Part shown: positions 23,490 through 33,728 of the stretch, one piece after another | Layout: the number at the start of each line of letters is the position of its first letter | How positions within the stretch are numbered: position 1 is the first letter of the stretch | Assembly (NCBI RefSeq): GCF_004210375.1 | Contig: NC_134834.1 | Coordinates: 16,733,027-16,797,026, forward strand | Direction: 5' to 3' | DNA: 64,000 bases | Origin: Tachypleus tridentatus | Lineage: Eukaryota; Arthropoda; Merostomata; Xiphosura; Limulidae | Notes under the pieces: model-generated | What the model saw: only the letters and a program-made list of their open reading frames with translations | Database searches by the model: none | What the model was told of the DNA's origin: nothing | Made by a program: the position numbers and the translations under genes

Positions 23490-24704
23490 ATCCTGAAGGT
23501 GTTAAACCATCCCCTGTTTCTCTGCAACTGCGAGTGTCACATATGCAATTTGTGGTTAGAGGCAGCTTTTAAAGATTCCACTTGGAATATCTCTTAACAA
23601 ATCATACACGGTACAGTGTTTCCTTAAGCTAATCTGTCCTTAGGTAGTCATAGGAATTGAGATTTGAAGACCTGTTTAACAGCGAAAAGGAAAACGAAGA
23701 AGCAACATTTTTATTTTGAGCAGGTTCCAACGAACTTAAAAAAAAAACTTTCTTGATTTTGGTTATTTATTACTAGAAAAGCTTTTAAAGAATTTTGTTT
23801 ATTATTTTAGAGCATGACGCAATAAATATCCGGTTATTTAACGAATGTAAAAAGTGTTATTATGTTACTGCTATTTAAGCTGTTTTAGGGCGGTTACAGT
23901 GTCGCTCCATATAGAGGAAAAATTTCCAGTTTCTCAATCTGGAACCCTGGTAACTCGATGGTTACAATAATCAGTTTTTGTTTAAATCATTTTGTTTTAT
24001 TTTACACTATTTTAAACTTCATCTATTGGCTGTTTGAAATAAAAACTTTTTTGATGTAGGACTTTTGGTTATTTTAACATTATAATTGTATTCTCACGTT
24101 ATTTACATATTGAAATTCTTGTGATATACTACTCATCCTATGTGAATGGAAAATGATCGAAACGTCATGAATTACAGCTAAAACTTTAATTATAGTTTCC
24201 ATCTTTGAATAATTTGAAATGGATTTGCCAATAATTAGATTTCTGTTTAATTATCCTCTTTGTTAGGGGTAGTTAATCGAAATTAAATAAGTTTATGTGC
24301 GGAGGAGGCAAATAGATTTTGAAGTGTACATTGGATGTGGTATGTTGTACTTTTTGTACAAAATGTTTTGTTATCAGTGTGCCTGTGTTAAAGAATATAA
24401 CGTTTAACATGCTTACAAAAACGTGCTTCCATAAAAGATTTAAATATCTGGTTTAGAAAATGTTTCAGTATTTATACGATTAAAAATAAATAAGACCAAA
24501 ACACGGTCGAAGAGCATTTTATCTCCATTTCGATGAAAATGAACTAGTTAGGAATTTAAAAACAGAAGATTTCTATTTGTAATTTCACTTGAGGTGGAAC
24601 TAATAAAATAAATTTCAAATTTATTATCAACTTAGTATGACATATCTGTGCAGAAAAGAAAGAACAAAATTACGTAAAAAAAATCGACCGTTAAATATCA
24701 TCTA
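23490..24704. other. Intergenic AT-rich sequence, no gene seen
   Basis: No conserved frame was recognised. A GATCGAAACGTC word near 24155 resembles the dispersed repeat core but has no matching flanks. Confidence 0.45.
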
Positions 24705-24707
24705 GTT

Positions 24708-24962
24708 TTTCTGTTTTGAATTTTACGCAAAGTTACAGGAGGACTATCTGCGCTAACCGTCCATAATTTAGCAGTGTAAGACTAGAGGAAGGTAGCTAGT
24801 TATTACCACCGCCAACTCTTGGGCTACTCTTTTAACAGATATGGGATTGACCATCACATTATAACGCCCCACGGCTGAAAGAGCGAACATGTTTAGTGCG
24901 ACGGGATTCGAACCCGCGACCCTCAGATTAGAGTCCAGTGCCTTAACCACCTGGCCCACCAA
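24708..24962 (-). mobile_element. tRNA-derived SINE copy
   Basis: A reverse copy with several small deletions; tail GAATTTTACGCAAAGTTACA, head GGGATTCGAACCCGCGACCC and CCACCTGGCCC. It lies head-to-head with the next SINE, 50 bp away. Confidence 0.9.
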
Positions 24963-25012
24963 CTCATAATATACTCTTTTATAAACTAAAAGTAGTATTA
25001 ATCATAACATTA

Positions 25013-25268
25013 TAACCAGGTGGTTAGGGCGCTCGACTCGTATTCTGAGGGTTGCAGGTTCTAATCTCCTTCACACCAAACATGCTTGCCCTTCAGCCGT
25101 GGGGCATTATAATGTGAAGGTCAATCCCACTATTCGTTGGTAAAAGAGTAGCCCAAGAGTTGGCAGTGGTAGTGATAACTAGCTGCTCTCTAGTCTTACA
25201 CTGCTAAATTAGGGACAGCTAGCGCAGATAGCCCTCGTGTAGCTTTGCGCGAAATTGAAAAAACGAAA
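25013..25268 (+). mobile_element. tRNA-derived SINE copy
   Basis: Head AACCAGGTGGTTAGGGCGCT, body, and tail AGCTTTGCGCGAAATTGAAA. It has small internal deletions. It is the inverted partner of 24708-24962, just downstream of the methyltransferase gene. Confidence 0.92.
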
Positions 25269-25570
25269 CAAGACTATGCAGATTTGGTTTACAATTCAAA
25301 GACTAACCCTAAACAAAATGCGAATTAAGCCTCTTTACATCAGTTTGATACAAGAACTAACACATAGTTGGGTACATTTCTTCCTATATAATTTTCTTTC
25401 ACATTTTTATTAATAAGTGTTTTAATACAAATTAATATTTTGTATTTTATCCTTTTCCAAAGGTTTTTTTCTAACACACATATATATATATTCGATATAT
25501 TCGGGATATTAAAGCTACGTATTTATGCTGTTCTTGTTTGACGTCTTTTGCTTGTACAAATGATTTCGTT

Positions 25571-25576
25571 TTTATT
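25571..25576 (-). promoter_or_regulatory. Candidate polyadenylation signal of the methyltransferase gene
   Basis: AATAAA on the minus strand, about 107 nt after the stop codon at 25683. Confidence 0.4.
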
Positions 25577-25682
25577 ATTATTTCACGTCTTTTCGACCCT
25601 TGAAATGGTCAGGGTACGTTCTTTCATGGTTATAGGATCAAAAAAGAAAAAAGGGTGATGTTCAATAATCACATTATTATTT

Positions 25683-25858
25683 TCAGAGTTCTGGTCTCTT
25701 AGCAACAACCACAGCATAATTAATATTCCAGATAACATTCCCATGTTTATCCCTTTTGACGTTCTTTAGGGCAACTTTCAACATTTCTTTGGTGAACACG
25801 TGTTGTTTCCCTTCCGGTATGACTTGAATCAGCTGTTTAAAAAGCGACTTAACACATT
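25683..25858 (-). CDS. JHAMT-like methyltransferase, last exon
   Basis: The acceptor is TTTTTTTCCACAG and the exon ends in TGA. It reads (E)CVKSLFKQLIQVIPEGKQHV, FTKEMLKVALKNVKRDKHGN, VIWNINYAVVVAKRPEL. Juvenile-hormone-acid methyltransferases end the same way, with a helix containing a P-x-x-x-x-x-F motif and then a basic loop, an aromatic strand and V-A-K-P. The first two bases complete the codon begun at the donor of the previous exon. Confidence 0.85.
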
Positions 25859-28800
25859 CTGTGGAAAAAAATAAAAACAAAAAACTTCAATAATCGTATT
25901 TTTAACTTCCGTAAATGAGTAATCGCAGTTTACTATAATTCTTTTATTTGACAGGTAAAAATATTATTATACATTATATTACCTCGTTTTACTTGTCATA
26001 CTTAGATATCGAACCAAACGATTAGAAGAATATTTATTACTGTATTTTCTCCACTGCAGCAGAACCAAGTTAAAATAATGAATAATAAAAAAGGGTTTAA
26101 TGTTTTGTAGAATATATTATGCGTTTTTACTTACTACGTTAGACAATTAAAAACCAAGCAATAAAAACATTTATTAATATAATTTCTTAATCGCAGTATT
26201 AAACAAATTAAAACAATAACTAACACTAAAACGGTTTAATAATATAATTTAGTTAATATATTCGTTGGGCCTGGCATGGCCTACCGTGTTAAGGCGTGCG
26301 CTTCGTAATCTGAGGGTCGCGGGTTCGCCGTGCCAAACATGCTCGCCCTTCCAGCCGTGGGGACGTTATAATGTAACGGTCAATCCCACTATTCGTTGGT
26401 ACAAAGAGTAGCCCAAGAGTTGGCGGTTGGTGGTGATGACTAGCTGCCTTCCCTCTAGTCTTACACTACTAAATTAGGGACGGCTCGGTGCAGTGGGCAA
26501 ACAACCTGCTCACTTAAATACTTGCTCATGAAACCGCAAGAGATTGCGGCCCTATGGAATCGAGTGGTAAATAAAAAAAATATAATCGTTAATTTTTCAC
26601 TGCTTTATCAAAATATTTAGTAACTGCAATGAACATGGAGTAACAATGTTATATTATTTGAGTTTTTCTTTATGGGTACTGTATTAAATAAATCATGTGG
26701 TTACAAAAAAAATACCAAGCACACGTAATAGTATAAAACATAAATCCAGCTTTCCAAATGGTTTGAGATTAGATTTTATTTAATCAATATAAACCAGTGC
26801 CTGTTCTGTCAGATTAACACTTTAAGCCTGAAGGCTTATAACATAAAAGTTTAGGAGTCAGTACCTATGGCGGGCATAATTAAGATGGTCTATTACGCAC
26901 CTTTTCGTAAAGAAGTTTCTAAAATACTAAATAATTTTGATTGGTTTGTTTTGAAGTTCGCGCAAAGCTACATGAGGGTTATCTGCGCTAGCAGTCACTA
27001 ATTTAGCAAACCCTTGGGCTACTTTTTTACCAACAAATAGTGGGATTGACCGCCACATTATAACGCCCCCCGGCGTTACGAGGGGAGTGCCTTAACTGCC
27101 TGGCCATGCCAGGCCAAATAATTTTGAAAAAAAAATTATAGAAAAAATATTAAATATTATGAAAAATAGAAATATTTTGTCGTTGAGTGATTTCTATAAA
27201 TGCGACGCAAAATGAAAATTAAATTTTATTAATTATAAACGAGTTTGTAAAACTTTAAGAAATAACATCTGCTAGAAATAAAATTATTTTGTACTTAAGT
27301 TAACTGTCTGATTTACATAGAATTGGCTTCCGAATCGTAGTTTGGGAGTCGCGAGATCGAATACCGTCTCTAAAACACGCTGTGGGGGCGTTATAATGTT
27401 ATGATTAATACGACTTTTTATTTGTAAAAGAGTATCTTATGAATTGGCGGTGGGTGATGTTAACTAGATCTCTAGTCCAGTAAGGCCAGATGGTTAAGGC
27501 ACTGGTCTCGTAATCTAAGGGTCGCGGGTTCGAATCCCCGTCACACCAAACACGCTCGTCCTTTCAGCCGTGGGAGCGTTATACTGTGACCATCAATCCC
27601 ACTATTTGTTGGTAAAAGAGTAACACAAGAGTTGGCGGTGGGTGGTGATGATTAGCTGCTTTCCCTCTAGTCTTACACTGCTAAATTAGGGACGGCTAGT
27701 GCAGATAGCCCTCGTGTAACTTGGCGCGAAATTCAAAACAAACCAACTAGATCTCTTCCGTCTAGTCTATCAATTCTGATTTAGAGACGGTTAAGAGATG
27801 GCTCTGGAGTAGCTAAATTAACAACAGCAACAACAAAGGTTTACCTTTGTACTCGTCGTCGTCGGTAAAACTGTAGCAGAAGTCAACAAGTTTGGTTTTC
27901 AACACTTGGTAACCCGTTTGATCCAAGAGAGCAGAATAAACTCGGTCAGCATGTGGATGATGAAACCAGAGACGGTTACAATTATCGTCTATCAAATCCA
28001 CAACCAGATCTGAAACCGTCTGTCTCAAAAAGAAAAAAAACACACACATTAGAAACAATTTCAAGGCAGATTGTGGATCTGCTAACATGCTAAGCATACT
28101 ATTACTTCGAGGATGGATGCTTAACCGAAAACGGTAAATATTTTGCCTTGTTTTTCTGAGTCCGAAATAAGTGCATTCGCCCAACGAACTCAACTGATAA
28201 CCAATGTTATCAATACGCTGTAACTAGGATCATTTGTATGTACAGCTAACACGAACCAAAATTGAATTGTTAAACAACTTGTTTGAGATATATCGTCGAC
28301 AGGATTTCAGCTGTTCCTTACTCCAATATTAGAAACTAAATGTGTTATTTTCACGTTCTGCTACAGTAGACATATTTCTGTAGTTCTCGAACTCGGAATC
28401 CCTCGTGCACCAGGCAAGCCATCTGCCGACTGAGCTAAAGGGTTAATTTTTCATACTCCTCCCTTCTGAAATAAAAAGAAATTTCACTAAAGTGCACGGA
28501 CTTTAATTATTTGTGCGCGCACGTGTGTGTGTGTGCATATATATGTACTCTGAAAAGGGATGCATGCGCGAGAAATCGCATTGACTCAGTAATTCAATGT
28601 TCACATTGAATGTTTCGTTTGTTTCTGAAATCAAACTCAGTACACAAACAAACACACACACACACACACACGCATATATATCACGTAGATGATGCCTGTG
28701 CTATTTCTGATAGTTGTCATTCTGAAATATAAACAAATGAGCCACTTCTTGTTCGAGCAAAAAATGATAACACATAATTGAGTCAACCTTTTTTATACAT

Positions 28801-29627
28801 TAATTATAGCTTTTTAATTAACTTATAAACCTTGTTGAGTCACAGATATTACTAGTATTATATGTAAAACATTCTGTACAATTATGCTACATCGGAGCAT
28901 ATAAAAATATACTTTCAACAGCAAAAATCTACTGTATAATTATATTCAGCAACGAACAATACGCGCGATATTTTATTTCCCTTTTCTTGTCTGTTTATTA
29001 TATTCAGCCCTAATAACAAAAAATTCTTACCACAAAATACTTGCTCCAAGAAGAAGATTTGAATACTTTAACTAGTGCTGCATGAAGATCTGGAGGTTTT
29101 CCTGCTGGAACAGCAATAAAACATTTGCCTCCAGGTTTCAGACACCACATTAAGTTCCTGAGAACTGTTGACTGTTCACGTGCCCATAGTAGAGCGTGAG
29201 TTGAAAACATCCAATCAAACTTGCTACCCCATTTCAAGTCAAATGTACTAATGTCGTCAATTTTCACGTTAGCGAAGTCTAGTTTTTCATCAGCGTGAAC
29301 CGAAAAGGCATAATCGATGGCATCCAAGTCTGAATCTAACCCTAAAATGTCACGAATAATAGGTAACCGATCAACTAGTTGACGAGTCGTGTCCCCACAG
29401 CCACACCCAACCTCCAGAACACGAGCTTTGTCCCACTCAGCAATCGTTGTCAGGTTGAAACATTCAGAAAGCAGCTTGTCTTGGAGAGAGATCAGATATC
29501 CATCGTATTCTGGTACATTTATAGGACTCGATTCAGAAATGTTACTTCTGCTACGGCTTTTTACTCCGTCTTGTCCAAACTTCGAGCTGCGACATGGTTG
29601 TGTTTTAAAACAGCAGTGTTTGGTTAA
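25683..29627 (-). CDS. Juvenile-hormone-acid-methyltransferase-like gene (gene span)
   Basis: A class I SAM-dependent methyltransferase in three recognised exons, 29627-29031, 28019-27845 and 25858-25683, joined in consistent phase (about 300 residues, as in JHAMT). JHAMT transfers a methyl group from SAM to the carboxyl of farnesoic or juvenile hormone acid in insects and crustaceans. Seen here: motif I VLEVGCGCGDTTRQL, the acidic strand-2 end LGLDSDLDAIDYA, FSTHALLWAREQ, LKPGGKCFIAV, and SSWSKYFV, in the family order. The N-terminal boundary is unresolved: the first exon is open to 29627 without an in-frame ATG. The substrate is inference; other JHAMT-like enzymes of unknown substrate exist in chelicerates. 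Confidence 0.8.
25859..26268. other. Intron of the methyltransferase gene
   Basis: AT-rich intron sequence. The remainder of this intron, up to 27844, carries the SINEs listed separately. Confidence 0.6.
26269..26572 (+). mobile_element. SINE copy with alternative 3' tail
   Basis: A main-family head and body, then after AATTAGGGACGGCTC the alternative tail (GGTGCAGTGGGCAAACAACC, AAACCGCAAGAGATTGCGGC), shared with 11283-11597. Confidence 0.9.
26940..27117 (-). mobile_element. SINE copy with internal deletions
   Basis: Tail GTTCGCGCAAAGCTACATGA, part of the body (TGGGATTGACCGCCACATTA) and the head end CTGGCCATGCCAGGCC remain. The GGGAAGGCAG segment and most of the tRNA B box are lost. Confidence 0.85.
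27325..27813 (+). mobile_element. Old SINE copy split by a younger SINE
   Basis: The left part, 27325-27473 (CGTAGTTTGGGAGTCGCGAG, GGGGGCGTTATAATG, ATTGGCGGTGGGTGATG), is continued by the right part, 27757-27813 (GTCTAGTCTATCAATTCTGA, GAGACGGTT, GGCTCTGGAGTAGCT). It is strongly diverged. Its right end lies about 30 bp from the splice donor of the methyltransferase exon. Confidence 0.8.
27474..27744 (+). mobile_element. Younger SINE nested in an older SINE, 12-bp target duplication
   Basis: A full main-family copy (CAGTAAGGCCAGATGGTTAA to GCGCGAAATTCAAAACAAAC) flanked by AACTAGATCTCT on both sides (27462-27473 and 27745-27756). The duplication shows normal target-primed insertion. Confidence 0.93.
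27845..28019 (-). CDS. JHAMT-like methyltransferase, middle exon
   Basis: Acceptor CTTTTTGAGACAG, donor TACAAAG|GTAAAC, 175 bp. It reads TVSDLVVDLIDDNCNRLWFH, HPHADRVYSALLDQTGYQVL, KTKLVDFCYSFTDDDEYK. This is the C-terminal region of JHAMT-type enzymes, where an aromatic Y/F-H-x-P stretch lines the substrate pocket. It starts in phase 0 and ends with one base of the next codon. Confidence 0.85.
28377..28443 (-). mobile_element. tRNA-like sequence, probable SINE head or tRNA relic
   Basis: The minus strand has an A-box-like TTTAGCTCAGTCGGCAGATG and a B-box-like GAGTTCGAGAAC at tRNA spacing. Stems pair poorly (no good acceptor stem), so a working tRNA gene is unlikely. It sits in the first methyltransferase intron. 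Confidence 0.45.
28516..28685. repeat. Two (GT)n/(CA)n-(TA)n microsatellites
   Basis: A GTGTGTGTGTGTG run with adjoining ATATATA near 28522-28546, and a CACACACACACACA run with ATATAT near 28646-28681, roughly complementary to each other and so able to pair. Confidence 0.85.
29031..29627 (-). CDS. JHAMT-like methyltransferase, exon with SAM-binding core
   Basis: The donor is TTTGTG|GTAAGA. The family-like part starts near 29520 (NVPEYDGYLISLQDKLLSEC), then WDKARVLEVGCGCGDTTRQL, DRLPIIRDILGLDSDLDAID, KWGSKFDWMFSTHALLWARE, QSTVLRNLMWCLKPGGKCFI. Upstream of 29520 the frame stays open (to 29627) but reads a serine/arginine-rich stretch with no in-frame ATG. The true 5' boundary is therefore probably an unmarked acceptor such as GTCGCAG near 29588, or a small sequence error hides the start (an ATG exists out of frame near 29595). 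Confidence 0.8.
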
Positions 29628-32051
29628 TTAAACTGAAACGCATACTCAACAATTTCATGTCAGTAAATATGCTCCTTGCGACAATTACAAAGAAATCAAG
29701 TTCCGTTATACATTTAATAATAATAAAGAACGTTCATCGGTCCTAATTTCAACTTTGTAGAAATATTTGGAAATTATACTATGATATATTACTGGCCAAC
29801 TCTTCTATGGTGTTAACTTCCCTAGGACTGATATTCACCCTTCCTTAGTAATTCACGCTGTATCCTTCGTATTTCGATTTCCAAATTTAGCTTTATACGA
29901 AGAAAAAACAGCGCATCGAGTCAGTTACCGAAACCAGTTTATTTTGGTCCTAGAATTCTGAGCGATATTTATAGACTGATCTGTACACACCTCCTGGGCG
30001 TGGTTCAACGCTTCGTACCAACTACGTTTTATTCTCTTTTCTGAAATTAAAACTTTGCTTCAATTTCGCGTATAGAAATGTAAATGGTGCTTTATAAGTT
30101 TCGTTTATTTTCTTTAAAGGAGTGTAACATGGAAAATCGTTTGTACTTCTGAAAATCAAGTGGGTGTACAAAACACATTTCCATCCAAACCTGAACTTTT
30201 GTTTAAACACATATCGCCTCTCACAATATATTAGTATATACTAGATCCTGTAATTCATCTTATCTAGTTATTAAGCCTTTTTCACAAAATATTGCATGCG
30301 ATTTACCGAGTAAAATGTTTTTTTCCACCAGACGGCAGAATCACGTATTATAAAAGTCGTAATGATCATAAGAATGGTTATATTTAGGAAGTAGCACAAA
30401 AGTATAATTTGAGATTAATTCTGTTACAGTGACTAAAATACGCACTTTTATGTGATTCTGAGCCACTGTAGGGACTGAGACTGTGTGAACCTAATTTGTA
30501 TGGCAGCCGTTGGGTCAAATTGTAAGATTATAAAAGGATTAAATAGCCTAATATTTGGGCTACGAGTTTGTAACTTTATATACAATTAGTGACAGTAGCA
30601 TGTTGTATATTCAGCGAAAACTCGCACTCTTTCAGGTTTAGGGACAATGTCCCTCAAGTATTATGCAACATTATGTGTAACAATTAAAACACTAAATTAT
30701 GAAATTTGGAATATGTAAATTTTATTCTGTTCTTCTATTACACATTCTAACAAACTGTTAAATTTATTTTTTTGAAAATTTTAGTGATAGTGTTCGTAAG
30801 TGTATTAATTCATTTATTCCTTGCCCTCTTGTGGTGTTATAACTTTTTTTTTTCTAATCAGAGCTTTAGATATTGGATATTTTTTTTTACTGTGTTTGTG
30901 TATTTTGAATTTTGCTCAAAGTTGTTTCTACTGTTATAATTATGAAGAATATAGCACTATTTCACCAAGTTTGTTGTGCATAATAAATATTAATATTTGA
31001 ATTATAGTTATTATTCACAATTTTCTAATTCACCTGGCATGTCATTCATTTTTTCACACATAGAGCCGACAAACACATCAAAACTTTGTACCTAATTATC
31101 AAACCTTGTGTGATATATGAGCACTTAGTAATAGGTTTAATTACTAGGTTAGACAAAACGTTATATCACAAGGTCCTGCACGTACAGTAGTTTCTGAACG
31201 TTCTTGGGTCACATTGTACTTATGTTCCTTGCTATATAAAGTATTGTCAACTTCACATTTGCCATTTTTGGTTTTCAAAGACTTGATTTTCACTAACAAC
31301 ATGAACCAGAGATGTAACACAGCAAGTTTACTCACTGTTCATCCATTGTTGTTTAGCCATGATTTGATCGTGCCTCTTTCACACTGTTATTTCGTGAAAG
31401 TGGGTTTTTCTATGATTAACAAGTTTTGTTTTTACCAAAAAATATATAGTATTAAACACAAATGTCTTTATTTAAAAGAATGTTTCTTTAACAGAATAAG
31501 TACTGAAACACTCATGTTGAAATTTTGGAAGTTTCTTATTTTATTGAAAATTCCATTTCTTGTCAGCTATATTGTGGTTTGATTTCTAATAAGAGTTTAC
31601 AACCATTTTAGAACCATTGCATGTTTTCCTTAGGCCTGATATTTATATAAAATGTAGTGAGCTTAGAATTTAAAATGTTTGGTTTTGCCAAATAGTATAC
31701 TTCTTACCTTGTAACATATTTTGATAGGGCCCCCTCATTGTGAAGTATTAACATATCTGTTACTTGTCAGTAATTTTTGTGTGTGTGGATGCCTTTAGTA
31801 TTTATTACTTAGAGTACAACAAAAACGTTTCTCTAGGTGGCCAATATTTTGCTTGAATTAAATTTAAAATATAAATCTTATACCTCGAGTGTCTTTTAAT
31901 GACTGCAAGTGTTTGAAGTGAAAAATATTCATTAAAAGTAAAATGTATTTTTAGAGATTTAGATAAAAAATAGTTTTAGAAACTATCAAAATACCTGTTA
32001 TGAAAAATAAGAGTTATTATTTGTAAATATTAAACTGTTTTCTTTTTAGGA
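29628..32051. other. Intergenic or 5' region, no gene seen
   Basis: AT-rich. The frames at 31144-31582 have no recognisable domain. No repeat family was recognised apart from the SINE that follows. Confidence 0.45.
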
Positions 32052-32333
32052 GCATTTGTTTGTTTGTTTTTACTTTTGTGCAAAGCTACATGAGGGCTAT
32101 CTGTGCTAGCTGTTCCTAATTTAGCAGTGTAAGACTAGAGGGAAGGCAGCTAGTCATCACTATCCAATGCCAACTCTTAGGATATTCTTTTACCATCGAA
32201 TAGTGGGATTGACTGTCACATTATAATGTCCCCATGGCTGAAAGGGCGAGCATGTTTGGTGCGACGGGGATTCGAACCTGTGACCCTCAGATTAGAAGTC
32301 AAACACCTTAACTCGCCTGGCCATGCCGGGACA
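32052..32333 (-). mobile_element. tRNA-derived SINE copy, full length
   Basis: Tail TTTTGTGCAAAGCTACATGA, body CTAGAGGGAAGGCAGCTAGT, B box GGGGATTCGAACCTG, head end CTGGCCATGCCGGGAC. Confidence 0.93.
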
Positions 32334-33565
32334 GAAACATTTGTACCAGTTACTTCTGTAAAATATTAACTATAAAACATCTTTCGTTTTCCACATCAAA
32401 AACATCCATGTACATCAGTTAATTAAGAAATAAAAATGTGTTTTTTTTAAGGAAAAAATTTAAGCTAAAAATTTGGTAGTTATTTGAAGAGAAATCATTT
32501 TATTTAGGAATGTTTAGTTAATAGTTTGTTTTGTATATAGTATGCAAAGCACATGTATAAATATAAAAAATCAATATTTGTGTAAACATAAATAACTTGC
32601 TGTTGTTTATTATTATTTAGGGATTTATATAAATTGTACTTCAGTTTGACTACAAAATATAATTGTGGTAATCATAGAGACTTGAGATTAAACAAATACT
32701 TTTTTTTCCTTAAACCAGAAGCATTTTCCAAGTTTTTTTCTTTTTTTGTGTGACAAATTTGAACTTTTAAGAATATAACACAGTGTGTAATATTAAGTAT
32801 TGTATTTTTAATTAATATAATTCATTTAAATATATCTTAGAATTGAACACTTTAACCTTATGAATCTAGTTACACAGATAAGATGTGTAATCATCTACAA
32901 ATTAGTTTATAAAATCATTAGTAAGAGCATTATCTCAGGGTGATTTCATGCTAAATTCATATTTACACAGTATGTGGTTTGGATGTATGCATTTGAAATG
33001 TGAGTAATTCAACAAAGGTGTGCATTAACAAATGTGGCAACTTCATAATATTTGTACCAAACAATTCCATTCTGACACTAGTATTAGTTCAATAGCACTT
33101 ATAATTGGTAAATATATCAACTTTACTTGAAACATGGATTTATGATGAGAAGTTACCATCATTAAAGAAACTCCCTCTTATTGGAAAACACGTGTGGGTT
33201 AAATGTTTCCACATTATGTGTGTGTACCATCTAACAAACAGATTTGTTCTTAAGTCTTTATATCTCTATTTATTTTACATCAGAAAGGACATAACAAAAT
33301 CATTCCAGATTACATTTTGAAAAGATAACAAATCTCACATGTCACTCAACTTTTCAGTTAAGTGCATAGTGACTGTGCACGTTACCTTCAGTTTCATCAA
33401 AAGAGAAACACAGTTTGTTTTGGAGTAATAATTTTAAACCATAACTTCAATATAAAAGTAGACAGCGAATGGTTTGGAACACGTGTTGTATCTTTCACGT
33501 TGTTAACTATTTACAAACTATAATGAACACATACAAAATAAAAGAGCATGATTTAATTAGTTAGC
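32334..33565. other. 3' flank of the C1orf131 homologue
   Basis: AT-rich and non-coding. A minus-strand AATAAA at 33269-33274 lies about 290 nt after the stop codon and could be the polyadenylation signal. Confidence 0.4.
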
Positions 33566-33728
33566 TCAACTGTACAAATTAAAATGTGTTCTGCAGCTTA
33601 CTGAAGTTCTTTTCTGGTGTGAGGTTTTCTTAATATGATCTAAGTCTTTTCTATGGATAAATTGTATTCCACCTCTGTATACTCCCACCTGAGGATCAAA
33701 CCTAGGGACGGCATTTTTGTTCCTCTTT
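33566..33728 (-). CDS. C1orf131: C1orf131 homologue, last exon
   Basis: Acceptor ATCTCGTTGCAG; the first base completes an Arg codon. It reads KRNKNAVPRFDPQVGVYRGG, IQFIHRKDLDHIKKTSHQKR, TSVSCRTHFNLYS, then TGA. The V-G-x-Y/F-K/R-x-G-x-x-x-x-S/H-x-x-D-I/L pattern is the conserved C-terminal block of the family. The overlapping plus-strand frame at 33653-33844 is a shadow. Confidence 0.85.

Noticed and set aside
24140-24165. GATCGAAACGTC as a hammerhead core
   Set aside because: No CUGANGA partner and no shared flanks with the repeat at 61740.
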